Assembly (NCBI GenBank): GCA_040878115.1
Contig: JBBDMV010000031.1
Span: 1-34,895 of the forward strand
DNA from: JBBDMU01 sp040878115
GTDB taxonomy: Bacteria; Bacteroidota; Rhodothermia; Balneolales; Natronogracilivirgulaceae
Reading direction: 5' to 3'
Length of the DNA: 34,895 bases
The first letter of the stretch is position 1, and every line of letters begins with the position of its first letter. The notes beneath the pieces were generated by a model, which worked only from the letters and a program-made list of their open reading frames with translations, did not search any database and had not been told where the DNA came from. Shown here piece by piece: positions 15,849 through 24,576 of the stretch. Both the position numbers and the translations under genes were made by a program.

Positions 15849-16221
15849 GGGCGTTTACGGGTTATCCTTAATTTTTTACAGAAACGAAAAATACGCAATC
15901 CTTTGTGCAAGTGGAAACGCGAATGACCATGTAATATCTCGTTTTGTTAAACGTCTACGCTCTAAAAAAAGATCAACGATCAACGTTATTAGCTACTCAA
16001 TCAATCTTCAGTTAAGCATGTGAAATACTTAAGGTTTTGAGCATGATTAAACGCTGATTCTACTTCTCATAAGGATTGGAAAAATTGCTTCGTTCCCGTC
16101 GAGATCTTTATTGACGGGGGTGGATGGCCGCGGAATTGCATGAAAAAACGTAATGGAACATGTAAATAAAGAATAGTTATTTGTGATTTCCCGACCGATC
16201 TTTTCCTCATTTTACTTGCTT
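15849..16221. other. Intergenic region between serS and the Lrp-type gene
   Basis: No convincing gene or RNA. Two things are visible. GTTAAACGTCTACGCT at 15946-15961 matches the core of the 5441 palindrome (GTTAAGCGTCTGCGCT) in 14 of 16 bases, so it may be a decayed copy. A short hairpin, CCCGTC/GACGGG with a 12-base loop, lies at 16095-16118. The region holds the promoters of both divergent genes. Confidence 0.4.
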
Positions 16222-16251
16222 ACCTTAATTATTAAGGTTAATATTAACCTT
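16222..16251. promoter_or_regulatory. Overlapping palindromes, candidate Lrp-type operator
   Basis: ACCTTAAT-T-ATTAAGGT (16222-16238) overlaps a perfect 18-bp palindrome, AAGGTTAATATTAACCTT (16234-16251). Together they give three alternating copies of an AAGGTTAAT-like half site within 30 bp, ending 36 bp before the start of the Lrp/AsnC gene. Lrp-family regulators commonly autoregulate through AT-rich palindromes at such positions, so this is a good candidate for its own operator. Confidence 0.55.
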
Positions 16252-16287
16252 CAATTTAATTGATAGTTCAAATTTCTTAATTACTGC

Positions 16288-16755
16288 ATGAGTTATAACT
16301 TAGACGAAACCGACATTACAATTCTAAACCATCTCCAGAAAGATGGCAGGATTCAACGGAATAAGCTGGCTACAACTGTTAACTTGTCAGTTCCCTCTAT
16401 TTCGGAACGTATGCGTAAACTACAGGAGAAGAGTTATATCGAAGGCTTTCATGCCGTACTAAACTCCAAGGCATTTGGGTTCGATATCACCGCGTTCATC
16501 TTCATTGAGGTTGAAAGCTCAAGTTATCATCTTCAATTTGTAGATCTGGCAGTAAAAGAAGTTGAGGTTCTTGAATGTCATTCTACTACCGGTGACGGAT
16601 CACATATTTTGAAGATCCGGACTAAAAATACAGCAAGCTTAGAAGTATTGCTTACCAAAATACAATCCTGGGAAGGCGTAAAAAAAACCCGGTCCAATAT
16701 TGTATTAACGACATTTAAGGAAACCCGAGACCTCCCCATTCGTTCTGAAAAATAG
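16288..16755 (+). CDS. Lrp/AsnC family transcriptional regulator
   Basis: A 155-residue regulator. The N-terminal winged helix-turn-helix is complete: LDETDITILNHLQKDGRIQRNKLATTVNLSVPSISERMRKLQEKSYIEGFHAVLN (about residues 5-60). A C-terminal RAM/ligand-binding domain follows (about 65-150), with TGDGSHILKIRT resembling the effector-binding loop. Such proteins are octamers or dimers that respond to amino acids or other small metabolites. The effector is unknown. Overlapping palindromes just upstream suggest autoregulation. The next gene starts 12 bp downstream in the same direction and is probably co-transcribed, making it a likely target. Confidence 0.92.
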   Translation: MSYNLDETDITILNHLQKDGRIQRNKLATTVNLSVPSISERMRKLQEKSYIEGFHAVLNSKAFGFDITAFIFIEVESSSYHLQFVDLAVKEVEVLECHSTTGDGSHILKIRTKNTASLEVLLTKIQSWEGVKKTRSNIVLTTFKETRDLPIRSEK

Positions 16756-16767
16756 AAGGTCGTTTAG

Positions 16768-18276
16768 TTGATGCTACAGTCTGCTGCATCACGGTGTATA
16801 GCCGTATTATTTATAACTATTTTAATGACGGCCGCCTGGGCTGAGTCAGGGTTCGCACAACGAAGCTTCGGTATCAGTTACACCCCACCCGAAAATGCTG
16901 GCCGCTTTCATAACGATTTGAAGTACCTGAAAAACCAGGGCATCCACAGCCTTTTGATTGAAGAGGTGATTGAGTCCGATAAAATGGCTGTTATCGAAGA
17001 ATCTGGCTTTGATGTATATGTTTCGGTACCTGTTACTTTTCCAACAATTTGGACCCTTGAGCAGGAAGGTGATGACCTGATCAGCGAGTGGAGCCGGTAT
17101 ATAGAATTTTACAGGAAGTTCGATAATATAAAAGGCTTTGGGCTCTTCAGTTTTGGTCAAACCCACAGCCTGCGCTTTAGAGAATTTTTCGAGGTATTGA
17201 TTAGTGAAATAGACCGGATAACCGACATACCATTGTTTTATACGTCGTCAAATGCTGACGATAGTGATTTTGCCGGCTTGTTTGATTATCGCATTTATCA
17301 TGCCGCCGACACCAGTGCAATATCAAATCTCGCTTCATTTGAATCGATCGGTGGCATAGCGTATTCAACCGGTAACAGGCAGTTTGATATCCGTATGTTC
17401 CAATACATGATCAACCAGGTCCGGGATATTGGACAGGTCCCTATTTTTCTGGATTGGGAGTGGTTTGTCTACAATCGCAGTTCTGATGAATTGATCGAAG
17501 AGGTTATTCAATCATATGCTGTTGATGATAACGCTTTGTTTGCTAACCCACGGGCACTACCTGAAGAAGCTTCCTCCAACTGGTTGATCTTGATCTTACT
17601 GATAATTTGGGGTTCTTTTGTAATCCATTATTCATTGATGCCTACCTACCGGAAAGCATTGATTCGTTTTTTTGACAATCATAAGTTTCTAATGAATGAT
17701 GTTATGCACCGTGTCCTTCGCGTGGGTCAATCCAATATCTTGATCCTGATTCAGCAAGGTTTATTGGGAGGGCTGTTTTTACTGGCATTAACGAAATACA
17801 CATTGAGTTCGGTGGGTTTTGAGGCCCTTGTATATCATCTTCAGTTGGTATATCCTTATACACCAAACTATTTTGTAATTTTTCTGATTGGATTTTCCTT
17901 TTCCATCCTGATCAACGTAGTATGCACAGGCTGGCTTTACCTGGTAAACAATAACATACGTCATTTTAGCCAAGCTGCAATTTTCCAACTCTGGCCTCAG
18001 CACCTCAATCTCTTTGTTATAACTTTGCTCATAGCTCTGATCTTGTCGGGAAGCAGTATTATTTTAGTTAACATTACTGCCCTGACGTTTCTGACCATTT
18101 TTTTTGGAAGCTTTCTTTTTTCGGCTTTCGATGCCGGAAATCATACCGTTACACGTTTTTATTATTATCCGCTAACGGCCGCTATTTACGGAGTTCTCCT
18201 GATAAATTTCCTGATCTGGGTATATTTCGCTACAGGTTTCGTCGAGTTTTGGGATCTGGCAACGTCACTCAAATAA
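16768..18276 (+). CDS. Unrecognised protein: periplasmic barrel-like domain plus multi-helix membrane domain
   Basis: A 502-residue protein I do not recognise. It has a signal peptide (residues 1-30, AVLFITILMTAAWAESGFAQ), then about 235 residues with alternating helix/strand periodicity reminiscent of a glycoside-hydrolase-like TIM barrel (NDLKYLKNQGIHSLLIEEVI, GFDVYVSVPVTF, IKGFGLFSFGQTH, IPLFYTSSN, VPIFLDWEWFVY). At Asn271 a hydrophobic helix starts, and about six membrane helices follow to the C-terminus. No catalytic residue pair can be assigned with confidence. It sits 12 bp after an Lrp-type regulator, so the pair is probably one operon. Possible roles include envelope glycan sensing or processing, but this is guesswork. 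Confidence 0.7.
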   Translation: MMLQSAASRCIAVLFITILMTAAWAESGFAQRSFGISYTPPENAGRFHNDLKYLKNQGIHSLLIEEVIESDKMAVIEESGFDVYVSVPVTFPTIWTLEQEGDDLISEWSRYIEFYRKFDNIKGFGLFSFGQTHSLRFREFFEVLISEIDRITDIPLFYTSSNADDSDFAGLFDYRIYHAADTSAISNLASFESIGGIAYSTGNRQFDIRMFQYMINQVRDIGQVPIFLDWEWFVYNRSSDELIEEVIQSYAVDDNALFANPRALPEEASSNWLILILLIIWGSFVIHYSLMPTYRKALIRFFDNHKFLMNDVMHRVLRVGQSNILILIQQGLLGGLFLLALTKYTLSSVGFEALVYHLQLVYPYTPNYFVIFLIGFSFSILINVVCTGWLYLVNNNIRHFSQAAIFQLWPQHLNLFVITLLIALILSGSSIILVNITALTFLTIFFGSFLFSAFDAGNHTVTRFYYYPLTAAIYGVLLINFLIWVYFATGFVEFWDLATSLK

Positions 18277-18311
18277 AATATTTAACCTCTTTCAAAAGAC
18301 CAAACTACAGG

Positions 18312-19856
18312 TCATAAGCCTACCCTCAATCTCGCTACGGGAATGTTTAGTTGTTCCCGGTATTTGCTAACTGTTCGCCGGGCTATCTTATATCCTTTAT
18401 TCTCTAGTTTAGCAGTTAATGCCTCATCGCTTAAAGGTTTGGACTTATCTTCATTCTCCACCAGGTTTTGCAGGAGCTTCTTCACCGCCCTGCTTGATAC
18501 TTCCTGACCATCCTGGGTTTTTATTCCTTCGTTGAAGAAATATTTAAGGGGATATACACCAAAGGGAGTCTGAACAAATTTTCCGCTTGATACCCTTGAT
18601 ACCGTGGATATATCCATTTCGATACGTTTAGCAACATCTTTGAGTATCATGGGTTTCAGCTCGCCCCCATAAGCAAAGAAATCCTTTTGAAGTGACACAA
18701 TGATTCTCATGACCGAAAGTAGCGTATTTTGCCTTTGACGTATACCGTCAATAAACCATCGGGCTGCTTCGATTTTGTTCTTGATAAATTCGCGGGTTTC
18801 TGAATCAGAAGTTTCCGAAGTTTTTTTTCCCGTGATTATAGATTCCCACATTTCGACATATTTGGGAGAAACCCTAAGTTGCGGGGCATTTTTTTCATTC
18901 AATGTGATGATGAAGTCACCATCCTCTTTAGTCATTCCCTCTTCGATCTTTTCCGTTTTTGGCTGATAACGTACGTCGAAATCAGGTATAATGTAGTTCT
19001 CTGTGCCTGAACCAGTCTCGGTTTCACCATCTAAATTACCCGGTTTAGGATCCAGTAGTTTGATGCAGTGGAAAGCTTTTTTTAGTTCGCCTTCATCGAC
19101 ATTTAGCTTCTTTTGAAGTTTATCGTAATGTTTTTTCTCAAAGAGGCCCCAATGCTCCTTAATGATATGATAGGCTATATCACGACCATTGGAGTTTTTA
19201 TTCATTACCTCAAGTTGAACAAGCAGACATTCCTTCAAATCTCTGGCTGCTATTCCGGCAGGTTCAAGTTGTTGTATTGTTTTTAAAACCTCTTCCGCGT
19301 CTTCCTCCCTGACCAAGGTTCCTGACTGAAATGCAACGCTGTCTATAATGGCTCTCAGGTCTCGTCGCAGGTAACCGTCTTCGTCAATAGAGCCTAGAAT
19401 CTGGTCTGCGATAAACTTCTGATTTTCATTAAGATCAAGTAAGTTTACCTGCTCTTCCAGGTTTTCCAGCAGAGTGCTACGATATGGTCTGGGGATTTCC
19501 TGCCAGGGCTCATCTGAGGTATACCCTGGAGGATGATAGCCTTCACTGAGAGAATTTGCTGTAAAGGTCTCCCATTCTTCTTTGGGTACCAGAGTCTCCC
19601 ATTCTGCACTATCGGCTCTGTCAACTGGATCGGTATCCTCATTTTCCGTTTCGTTATCCTCAGCCAGGTAATCCTCCGGAGCTGCTTCCTCGATATTGGC
19701 TTCTTCTAGCAAAGGATTGTTTTCAAGTTCTTCTTCAATACGCTGTTCAAGGGCTGCAGTTGGCAGTTGCAACAGCCGTATATACTGAATTTGCTGCGGT
19801 GAAATACGCTGTTGCAGATGTTGTTTCTGACTAAGGTGTTGACGGGAGGTTATCAT
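18312..19856 (-). CDS. rpoN: RNA polymerase sigma-54 factor
   Basis: A 514-residue sigma-54. Region I is the Gln/Leu-rich activator-interacting segment (QKQHLQQRISPQQIQYIRLLQLPTAALEQRIEEELENNPLLEE). An acidic region II follows (about 55-85), then the core-binding domain, a helix-turn-helix (KDVAKRIEMDISTVSRVSSGKFVQTPFGVYPLKYFF), and the RpoN box ARRTVSKYRE at 492-501, which reads the -24 element. It directs transcription only with an AAA+ enhancer-binding activator; none is in this window. Its ATG overlaps the stop of the DUF3109 gene (ATGA), so translation is probably coupled. The usual neighbours hpf and ptsN are absent here. Confidence 0.97.
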   Translation of the reverse strand: MITSRQHLSQKQHLQQRISPQQIQYIRLLQLPTAALEQRIEEELENNPLLEEANIEEAAPEDYLAEDNETENEDTDPVDRADSAEWETLVPKEEWETFTANSLSEGYHPPGYTSDEPWQEIPRPYRSTLLENLEEQVNLLDLNENQKFIADQILGSIDEDGYLRRDLRAIIDSVAFQSGTLVREEDAEEVLKTIQQLEPAGIAARDLKECLLVQLEVMNKNSNGRDIAYHIIKEHWGLFEKKHYDKLQKKLNVDEGELKKAFHCIKLLDPKPGNLDGETETGSGTENYIIPDFDVRYQPKTEKIEEGMTKEDGDFIITLNEKNAPQLRVSPKYVEMWESIITGKKTSETSDSETREFIKNKIEAARWFIDGIRQRQNTLLSVMRIIVSLQKDFFAYGGELKPMILKDVAKRIEMDISTVSRVSSGKFVQTPFGVYPLKYFFNEGIKTQDGQEVSSRAVKKLLQNLVENEDKSKPLSDEALTAKLENKGYKIARRTVSKYREQLNIPVARLRVGL

Positions 19857-20428
19857 GACGCTTTCCTTAATTTTTTACATGCTTCGTTAAATTCATCATA
19901 CCAGGATTCGCTGTATTTGCGAATTAATGCATCCTTTAAGAAATCTGACAAATATAGTCCGTCTTTCTCACCTTTGTCGCATGCCGGTGAACAAATAGAT
20001 GGAACATATTCGTAATTTATGTATTCTCTACCTCCTACTTCCATTATACGGAGGGGGAAAAGATGGCAGCTAACGGGCTTGATCCAGTTAAATCGTCCCT
20101 CATAGTATGCTTTTTGTATGGCGCAGATAGCTGTATTGTGCTTATCGTAGGTGACAAAAATGCACTCTGCATCGTCTGTGCAAGTGAGTTCAAGGTCTTT
20201 ACCGGATTTCTTGATAATACCGTCCATATGAACAACCTGGCGCGCCCGTTCTCTCAATTCGGCTTTAAGCTGATCGTAAGCTTTTCGGAGCACTGGGACT
20301 TCATTTCTGGTAACAGGAGCGCCGGCATCACCCACAACACAGCAGGCACCTTTACATCGAGTTAAGTCACAGGAAAATTTGACTCTGGCTACGTCTTCTG
20401 AAATTATGGTATGTCTTATTTGGAACAT
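19853..20428 (-). CDS. DUF3109 family cysteine-rich protein
   Basis: A 191-residue soluble protein of DUF3109, a family typical of Bacteroidota. Ten cysteines are at positions suited to metal binding: Cys20, 25, 29 and 30 in CDLTRCKGACC, Cys83 and 89 in LTCTDDAECIF, Cys102, Cys121 in PVSCHLFPLRI, and Cys146/150 in SICSPAC. This resembles the YkgJ-type CxxxCC zinc or iron-binding group, but the function is not established. It lies directly upstream of rpoN with a 4-bp overlap, so both are made from one message. Confidence 0.85.
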   Translation of the reverse strand: MFQIRHTIISEDVARVKFSCDLTRCKGACCVVGDAGAPVTRNEVPVLRKAYDQLKAELRERARQVVHMDGIIKKSGKDLELTCTDDAECIFVTYDKHNTAICAIQKAYYEGRFNWIKPVSCHLFPLRIMEVGGREYINYEYVPSICSPACDKGEKDGLYLSDFLKDALIRKYSESWYDEFNEACKKLRKAS

Positions 20429-20538
20429 GTGAGATGAATGGTTTAAAGTGTTCTATGTAAAATAGTAAGAAGTCAATTTTATTGTTGTTAAAGTTGGAGG
20501 GTTTATCTTCATTTAGCAAAAAGTAAGATCACAGATCA

Positions 20539-20565
20539 GATAATCAATTACGTTTATTGATTATC
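20539..20565. promoter_or_regulatory. Inverted repeat in the rodZ/DUF3109 divergent region
   Basis: GATAATCAAT and ATTGATTATC are exactly complementary around TACGTTT (10-7-10). It sits about 110 bp upstream of the DUF3109-rpoN pair and 210 bp upstream of the rodZ-like gene, in the divergent gap 20429-20773. It could be an operator for either side or a small hairpin. Nothing else is recognisable in that 345-bp gap, which is AT-rich. Confidence 0.45.
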
Positions 20566-20773
20566 CTGGTGGGCAGGCAATAGGAGTTTACGGGGTTGTA
20601 TATTAAATTAAGTTTGCATATAGTCTTTTAAGGTGCAGGCAATATGTGCAATTATTTCAAAAGTGCTATTGTATTACTTTTTTTAATTTCAATTATTCTT
20701 AAACTCTATTTGAACCGTTTTTTGTTATATTACAAATAAATATGTATCCCCCAGAAGATAAATCATTGTTATA

Positions 20774-22036
20774 ATGCCAACCCTTATAGAAGATATTAAG
20801 GCTATTCGCAAGTATAAAAAAGTTAGCCTTAATGAGTTATACGAGAAAACAAAGGTACCGGCCCACATTATTGAGATGATTGATAATGGAACCATTTTTA
20901 CTGAAAACCCCAATAACAAAATCTATATACGAAGCTTTATTCGTACTTATGCTAAGGGTCTGGGTATAAGTAATGACGATATAATTCAGGCTTTAGATGA
21001 CCATGAAGTGGATGTATATGAGGGGTTTCTTGCTGATAAGTACATTAACAAATCTGGAGGCAATAGTAGCGACCGTGGCGGGATTAAGCCTTCCGGACCA
21101 CTGCCCTCAACAGGTTCTTCACAGACGAGTTCTGAAAAAAAAGCAGAAGCAGACCGGAGAGTAGAAGAAAAAAGTAAAAAAGAAGGGAAAAACAAGGGGG
21201 ATGATCGAAAGCAGAAAGATACACCCTCGGGTGAAGCTAATAAAGCAGTTTTACCTAATAATTCTTTAGATGATGATCGTTACCTTGATGCGGAAGATGA
21301 AAAAATAAGACAAACCAAAAGCACACACACAGCAGGTCATCATAGTCTTGATTTACGCCCTGATATTACAAAACCTTACAATCTTCGGACCCCTGAACCT
21401 CCAAGCATAAGTTCTGTTGACTGGGCGGACACGGTGAAGCGTTTTAACCCGCTCGAGAATAATTCAAAAATGTACCTTACATTCGCCAGCGTGTTTTGTG
21501 TCATTCTCATTGCTTTTTTTGCATTTTACGCATTTCGAGCTGATATCTTCCCGTTAAACTTTAATTTAGGCAATGGTTCAACGGCCGATCTTGATGAAGC
21601 CGTACAACTCCCAATTGCTCCAGACACTCTTGAAGATGATAATGAAGATGTAAGTGAGGTAGCACAAGCCGAAGAGTTAGCTGATACCCTTGGTATTATC
21701 ATCTATGCTGCCAATGATAAGCTTGAACCGGTGCGTGTTCAAACGGATATCAATAATATTCTGACCCCTTACTGGATAGAGGAGGGGGAAGCAATACATA
21801 CTAAGTTCGTTGATGAAATTCTCATCAGAGGAGAGTATAGCCGAATGGAGCTGGTGTTCAATGGACAAAGAATTGAAGACATCCGGAGTTTTTCGACAGA
21901 AGACCAATTCATCAGGATCAGTCGTGATTTTCTTAACGAAGATCCTAAATGGAAAATGGCCATGACTGATTCGATTCCCTCCGGCATGCCCCCTCCTTCA
22001 ATAATTCGTGAAGCGTCCGGTCCGCTGATTAATTAA
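20774..22036 (+). CDS. rodZ: RodZ-like helix-turn-helix membrane protein
   Basis: A 420-residue protein with the RodZ layout. It has an N-terminal HTH_25-type domain (about 1-75; IEDIKAIRKYKKVSLNELYEKTKVPAHIIEMIDNG, then YIRSFIRTYAKGLGI), a long charged low-complexity linker (about 95-225), one membrane helix from about Met233 (MYLTFASVFCVILIAFFAFYAF), and an extracytoplasmic beta-rich C-domain (about 310-400). RodZ links MreB to the cell-wall elongation machinery. Low identity to standard RodZ is expected for such linkers. The ligA start follows its stop by one base, so they are likely co-transcribed. Confidence 0.75.
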   Translation: MPTLIEDIKAIRKYKKVSLNELYEKTKVPAHIIEMIDNGTIFTENPNNKIYIRSFIRTYAKGLGISNDDIIQALDDHEVDVYEGFLADKYINKSGGNSSDRGGIKPSGPLPSTGSSQTSSEKKAEADRRVEEKSKKEGKNKGDDRKQKDTPSGEANKAVLPNNSLDDDRYLDAEDEKIRQTKSTHTAGHHSLDLRPDITKPYNLRTPEPPSISSVDWADTVKRFNPLENNSKMYLTFASVFCVILIAFFAFYAFRADIFPLNFNLGNGSTADLDEAVQLPIAPDTLEDDNEDVSEVAQAEELADTLGIIIYAANDKLEPVRVQTDINNILTPYWIEEGEAIHTKFVDEILIRGEYSRMELVFNGQRIEDIRSFSTEDQFIRISRDFLNEDPKWKMAMTDSIPSGMPPPSIIREASGPLIN

Positions 22037-22037
22037 T

Positions 22038-24026
22038 ATGAACCTTGAGGAGGCCGAAAGGAACATTCAGGGACTTCGAAAGGTCCTAAATGAAGCCAAT
22101 GAAGCGTACTATCAGCAGGCAGAACCTATAATGCCTGATTGGGAGTTTGATCATCTGATGAAGGAGTTAATTGAGCTCGAAATCCAGTTTGATCTGCAAA
22201 CCCCTGATTCTCCTTCCAACCGTATTGGCGGGGAACCGACAAAAGAGTTTCCGACAGTAGAGCATAAAACTCCTATGCTCAGCCTGTCGAATACGTATAG
22301 TCATGAGGACCTGGATGAATTCGACCGGCGGGTACGAAATATTCTTGATCATTCCGATTACACTTACATGGTCGAATTGAAATACGATGGAATGGCTCTC
22401 CGCCTGCGGTATGATGATGGATATTTAACCCTGGGGGCCACGCGGGGGGATGGCAGGAAAGGCGATGATATCACTCATAATGTGAAAACCATTCACGATA
22501 TTCCGTTGCGTTTACGTGGCGGTTATGCCGAAGTAACCGATGTTAGGGGTGAGGCCTATATGGAATTAGATGCTTTTGCCAGATTGAACGATGAGCGTAG
22601 CAAAGAAGGTAAGCCAATATTCGCCAATCCACGAAATGCCGCTGCAGGGACCATGAAAATGCAGGACCCGAAGTTAGTGGCCAAGCGGCCGATTCGTTTT
22701 TTTGCCTTTGACTTACTTGATGAGACTACAAAAGAGATGACCCAGGAAGCCAAACTACATAAGTTGGAAAAACTGGGTTTTCAAGCCTGTGACCATACCA
22801 AAAGCTGTACATCAATTACCGAGGTTCACGAAATTATTGACAAATGGGACGAGCTTAAGCACACTTATCCATTCGAAAGTGACGGGGTCGTGATCAAAGT
22901 TAATGAGGAGCGCTACCGGGAGATACTGGGGCAGACTGCGAAGGCGCCACGCTGGGCAATCGCTTATAAATTCGAGGCCGCACAGGGTGTAACTAAAATC
23001 AATGAAATCACTTTGCAGGTTGGCCGGTTGGGAAAGATTACCCCCGTAGCTGAACTTGAGCCCGTACAGCTTGCAGGGACTACCGTAAAACGGGCTTCTC
23101 TTCATAATCAGGATGAAATTAGCCGGAAAGATATTCGGGTTGACGATCAGGTTGTGGTAGAAAAAGCCGGCGAAATTATTCCACAGGTAGTTAGGGTGCT
23201 TGATCCGGAAGATAAAGACCGTTCAGAACCTTACGTAATGTCAAAGAATTGTCCATCATGCAAGTCCGAATTAATAAAGCTGCCTGGAGAGGTAGATTAC
23301 CGTTGTATGAACACCCTTTGTCCGCCACAGGTTCGTGCCCGAATCCAGCATTTTGCTTCCCGGGATGCACTCGATATAGAAGGTCTGGGGGAGTCGGTAG
23401 TTGATCAGTTGGTAAGTGCAGAACTTATTGAGACCTATGCGGATCTTTATGAGCTTAAGTATGAGCAAATATTTGCTTTAGATCGCATGGGAGAGAAAAG
23501 TTCTAAAAAACTTTTAAAAGCAATACAAGACAGTAAGAAACAACCTTTTGAAAGAGTTTTGTATGCCTTAGGTATTCGCTTTGTGGGAGTTACCGTAGCG
23601 CGTGATCTTGCCAATGCTTTCAAATCAATAAATCTATTGCGAGAAGCTACGGTAGAAGAAATGACAGAAGTTGGGTCTATAGGACCGAAAATTGCTGAAT
23701 CTGTTAAGTTTTTCTTTAAGAATGAACAGAATAATGCTGTCGTGGAAAGACTTAAACATTACGACCTGCAAATGGTTGCTGAAAAAAAAGTATCATTGAG
23801 GTTCTCTGGAAAAACTTTCGTATTGACAGGAACCCTGCCCACCCTCAAAAGAAATGAAGCAAGGGAAGTCATTGAAAAGAACGGTGGTGAGACTTCCGGT
23901 TCCGTAAGCAAAAATACCGATTATGTTCTTGCCGGTGAGTCCGCAGGCAGCAAGTTGGAAAAAGCTAGAGATCTTGGTGTGACTGTAATCGGCGAAAAGG
24001 AATTGTTACAGATGGTGAATGAATAA
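22038..24026 (+). CDS. ligA: NAD-dependent DNA ligase
   Basis: A 662-residue LigA that seals nicks in replication and repair using NAD+. Domains in order: Ia and the nucleotidyltransferase with adenylated Lys115 in VELKYDGMALRLRYDDG, the OB fold, a Cys4 zinc finger (Cys405, 408, 423, 428), helix-hairpin-helix repeats (about 440-580), and a C-terminal BRCT domain (about 585-662; FSGKTFVLTGTLPTLKRNEAREVIEKNGGETSGSVSKNTDYVLAG). All motifs are intact and the length is typical. Start is one base after the rodZ-like stop. Confidence 0.98.
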   Translation: MNLEEAERNIQGLRKVLNEANEAYYQQAEPIMPDWEFDHLMKELIELEIQFDLQTPDSPSNRIGGEPTKEFPTVEHKTPMLSLSNTYSHEDLDEFDRRVRNILDHSDYTYMVELKYDGMALRLRYDDGYLTLGATRGDGRKGDDITHNVKTIHDIPLRLRGGYAEVTDVRGEAYMELDAFARLNDERSKEGKPIFANPRNAAAGTMKMQDPKLVAKRPIRFFAFDLLDETTKEMTQEAKLHKLEKLGFQACDHTKSCTSITEVHEIIDKWDELKHTYPFESDGVVIKVNEERYREILGQTAKAPRWAIAYKFEAAQGVTKINEITLQVGRLGKITPVAELEPVQLAGTTVKRASLHNQDEISRKDIRVDDQVVVEKAGEIIPQVVRVLDPEDKDRSEPYVMSKNCPSCKSELIKLPGEVDYRCMNTLCPPQVRARIQHFASRDALDIEGLGESVVDQLVSAELIETYADLYELKYEQIFALDRMGEKSSKKLLKAIQDSKKQPFERVLYALGIRFVGVTVARDLANAFKSINLLREATVEEMTEVGSIGPKIAESVKFFFKNEQNNAVVERLKHYDLQMVAEKKVSLRFSGKTFVLTGTLPTLKRNEAREVIEKNGGETSGSVSKNTDYVLAGESAGSKLEKARDLGVTVIGEKELLQMVNE

Positions 24027-24047
24027 TTGAAATATGCCTTATAGTTG

Positions 24048-24070
24048 GTTATCATCATCGAATAGATAAC
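24048..24070 (+). terminator. Weak candidate terminator after ligA
   Basis: GTTATC and GATAAC can pair around an 11-base loop, followed by TTTTACT. The stem is short and A/T-rich, so this is only a tentative end for the rodZ-ligA transcript. The rest of the 196-bp gap before the STAS gene shows nothing else I can name. Confidence 0.2.
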
Positions 24071-24222
24071 TTTTACTATAAATCCTTAATTTCTGGAAGC
24101 ATCTCCTTTATATTTAACTCGTACAGCAGCAGTTTGAATAATGGATCGCGTGTGAAAAAACACAGCTTTTGGATTTAAAAGATCATCATGCGGAATAATC
24201 AATTATAAAATCATTACCCCCC

Positions 24223-24576
24223 ATGAAACTCAAAATCAAGAAAAGCGGTGACATCTCCATTCTGAGTTTAAAATCTAATCGATTGGATAGTAAGCTGGCG
24301 ACAGAGCTGAAGAGCCGAGTTGTGATTTTGGATACTGAAGAAGACAATGATCTTGTAATTGATGTAAGCTCTATTACATTTACGGATTCCAGCGGTCTCG
24401 GCTCACTTCTTTTGGCCCAACGCCTATACAGAGATAACGGACGTAGACTTGTATTGGTGGGCATCACCAATCAGGTGAGAAAATTGCTTGAAATATCCAA
24501 ATTGAATGATGTTTTCGTGTCGGTTGAGAATACCGACGCTGCTCTTGAATACCTCGGTACAAACGGAAATAATTAA
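24223..24576 (+). CDS. STAS-domain protein (anti-sigma factor antagonist-like)
   Basis: A 117-residue single STAS domain of the SpoIIAA/RsbV type. The core motif VIDVSSITFTDSSGLGSLLLAQR places Ser56/Ser57 at the site that partner kinases phosphorylate in SpoIIAA and RsbV. In known systems the unphosphorylated form binds an anti-sigma kinase and frees a sigma factor. No such kinase, phosphatase or sigma gene lies nearby. Its stop overlaps the start of a sodium:solute symporter by one base (TAATG), so the two are translationally coupled. STAS domains also regulate transporters (SulP family), which may be more relevant here. Confidence 0.88.
   Translation: MKLKIKKSGDISILSLKSNRLDSKLATELKSRVVILDTEEDNDLVIDVSSITFTDSSGLGSLLLAQRLYRDNGRRLVLVGITNQVRKLLEISKLNDVFVSVENTDAALEYLGTNGNN

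Noticed and set aside
15849..16287. Possible tRNA or small RNA gene
   Set aside because: No cloverleaf, no T-loop GGTTCGAATC-like sequence, and only a weak 6-bp stem at 16095-16118.
24223..24576. Full RsbV/RsbW stress-signalling module
   Set aside because: Only the STAS antagonist is present; no kinase, phosphatase or sigma-B-like gene lies in the window.
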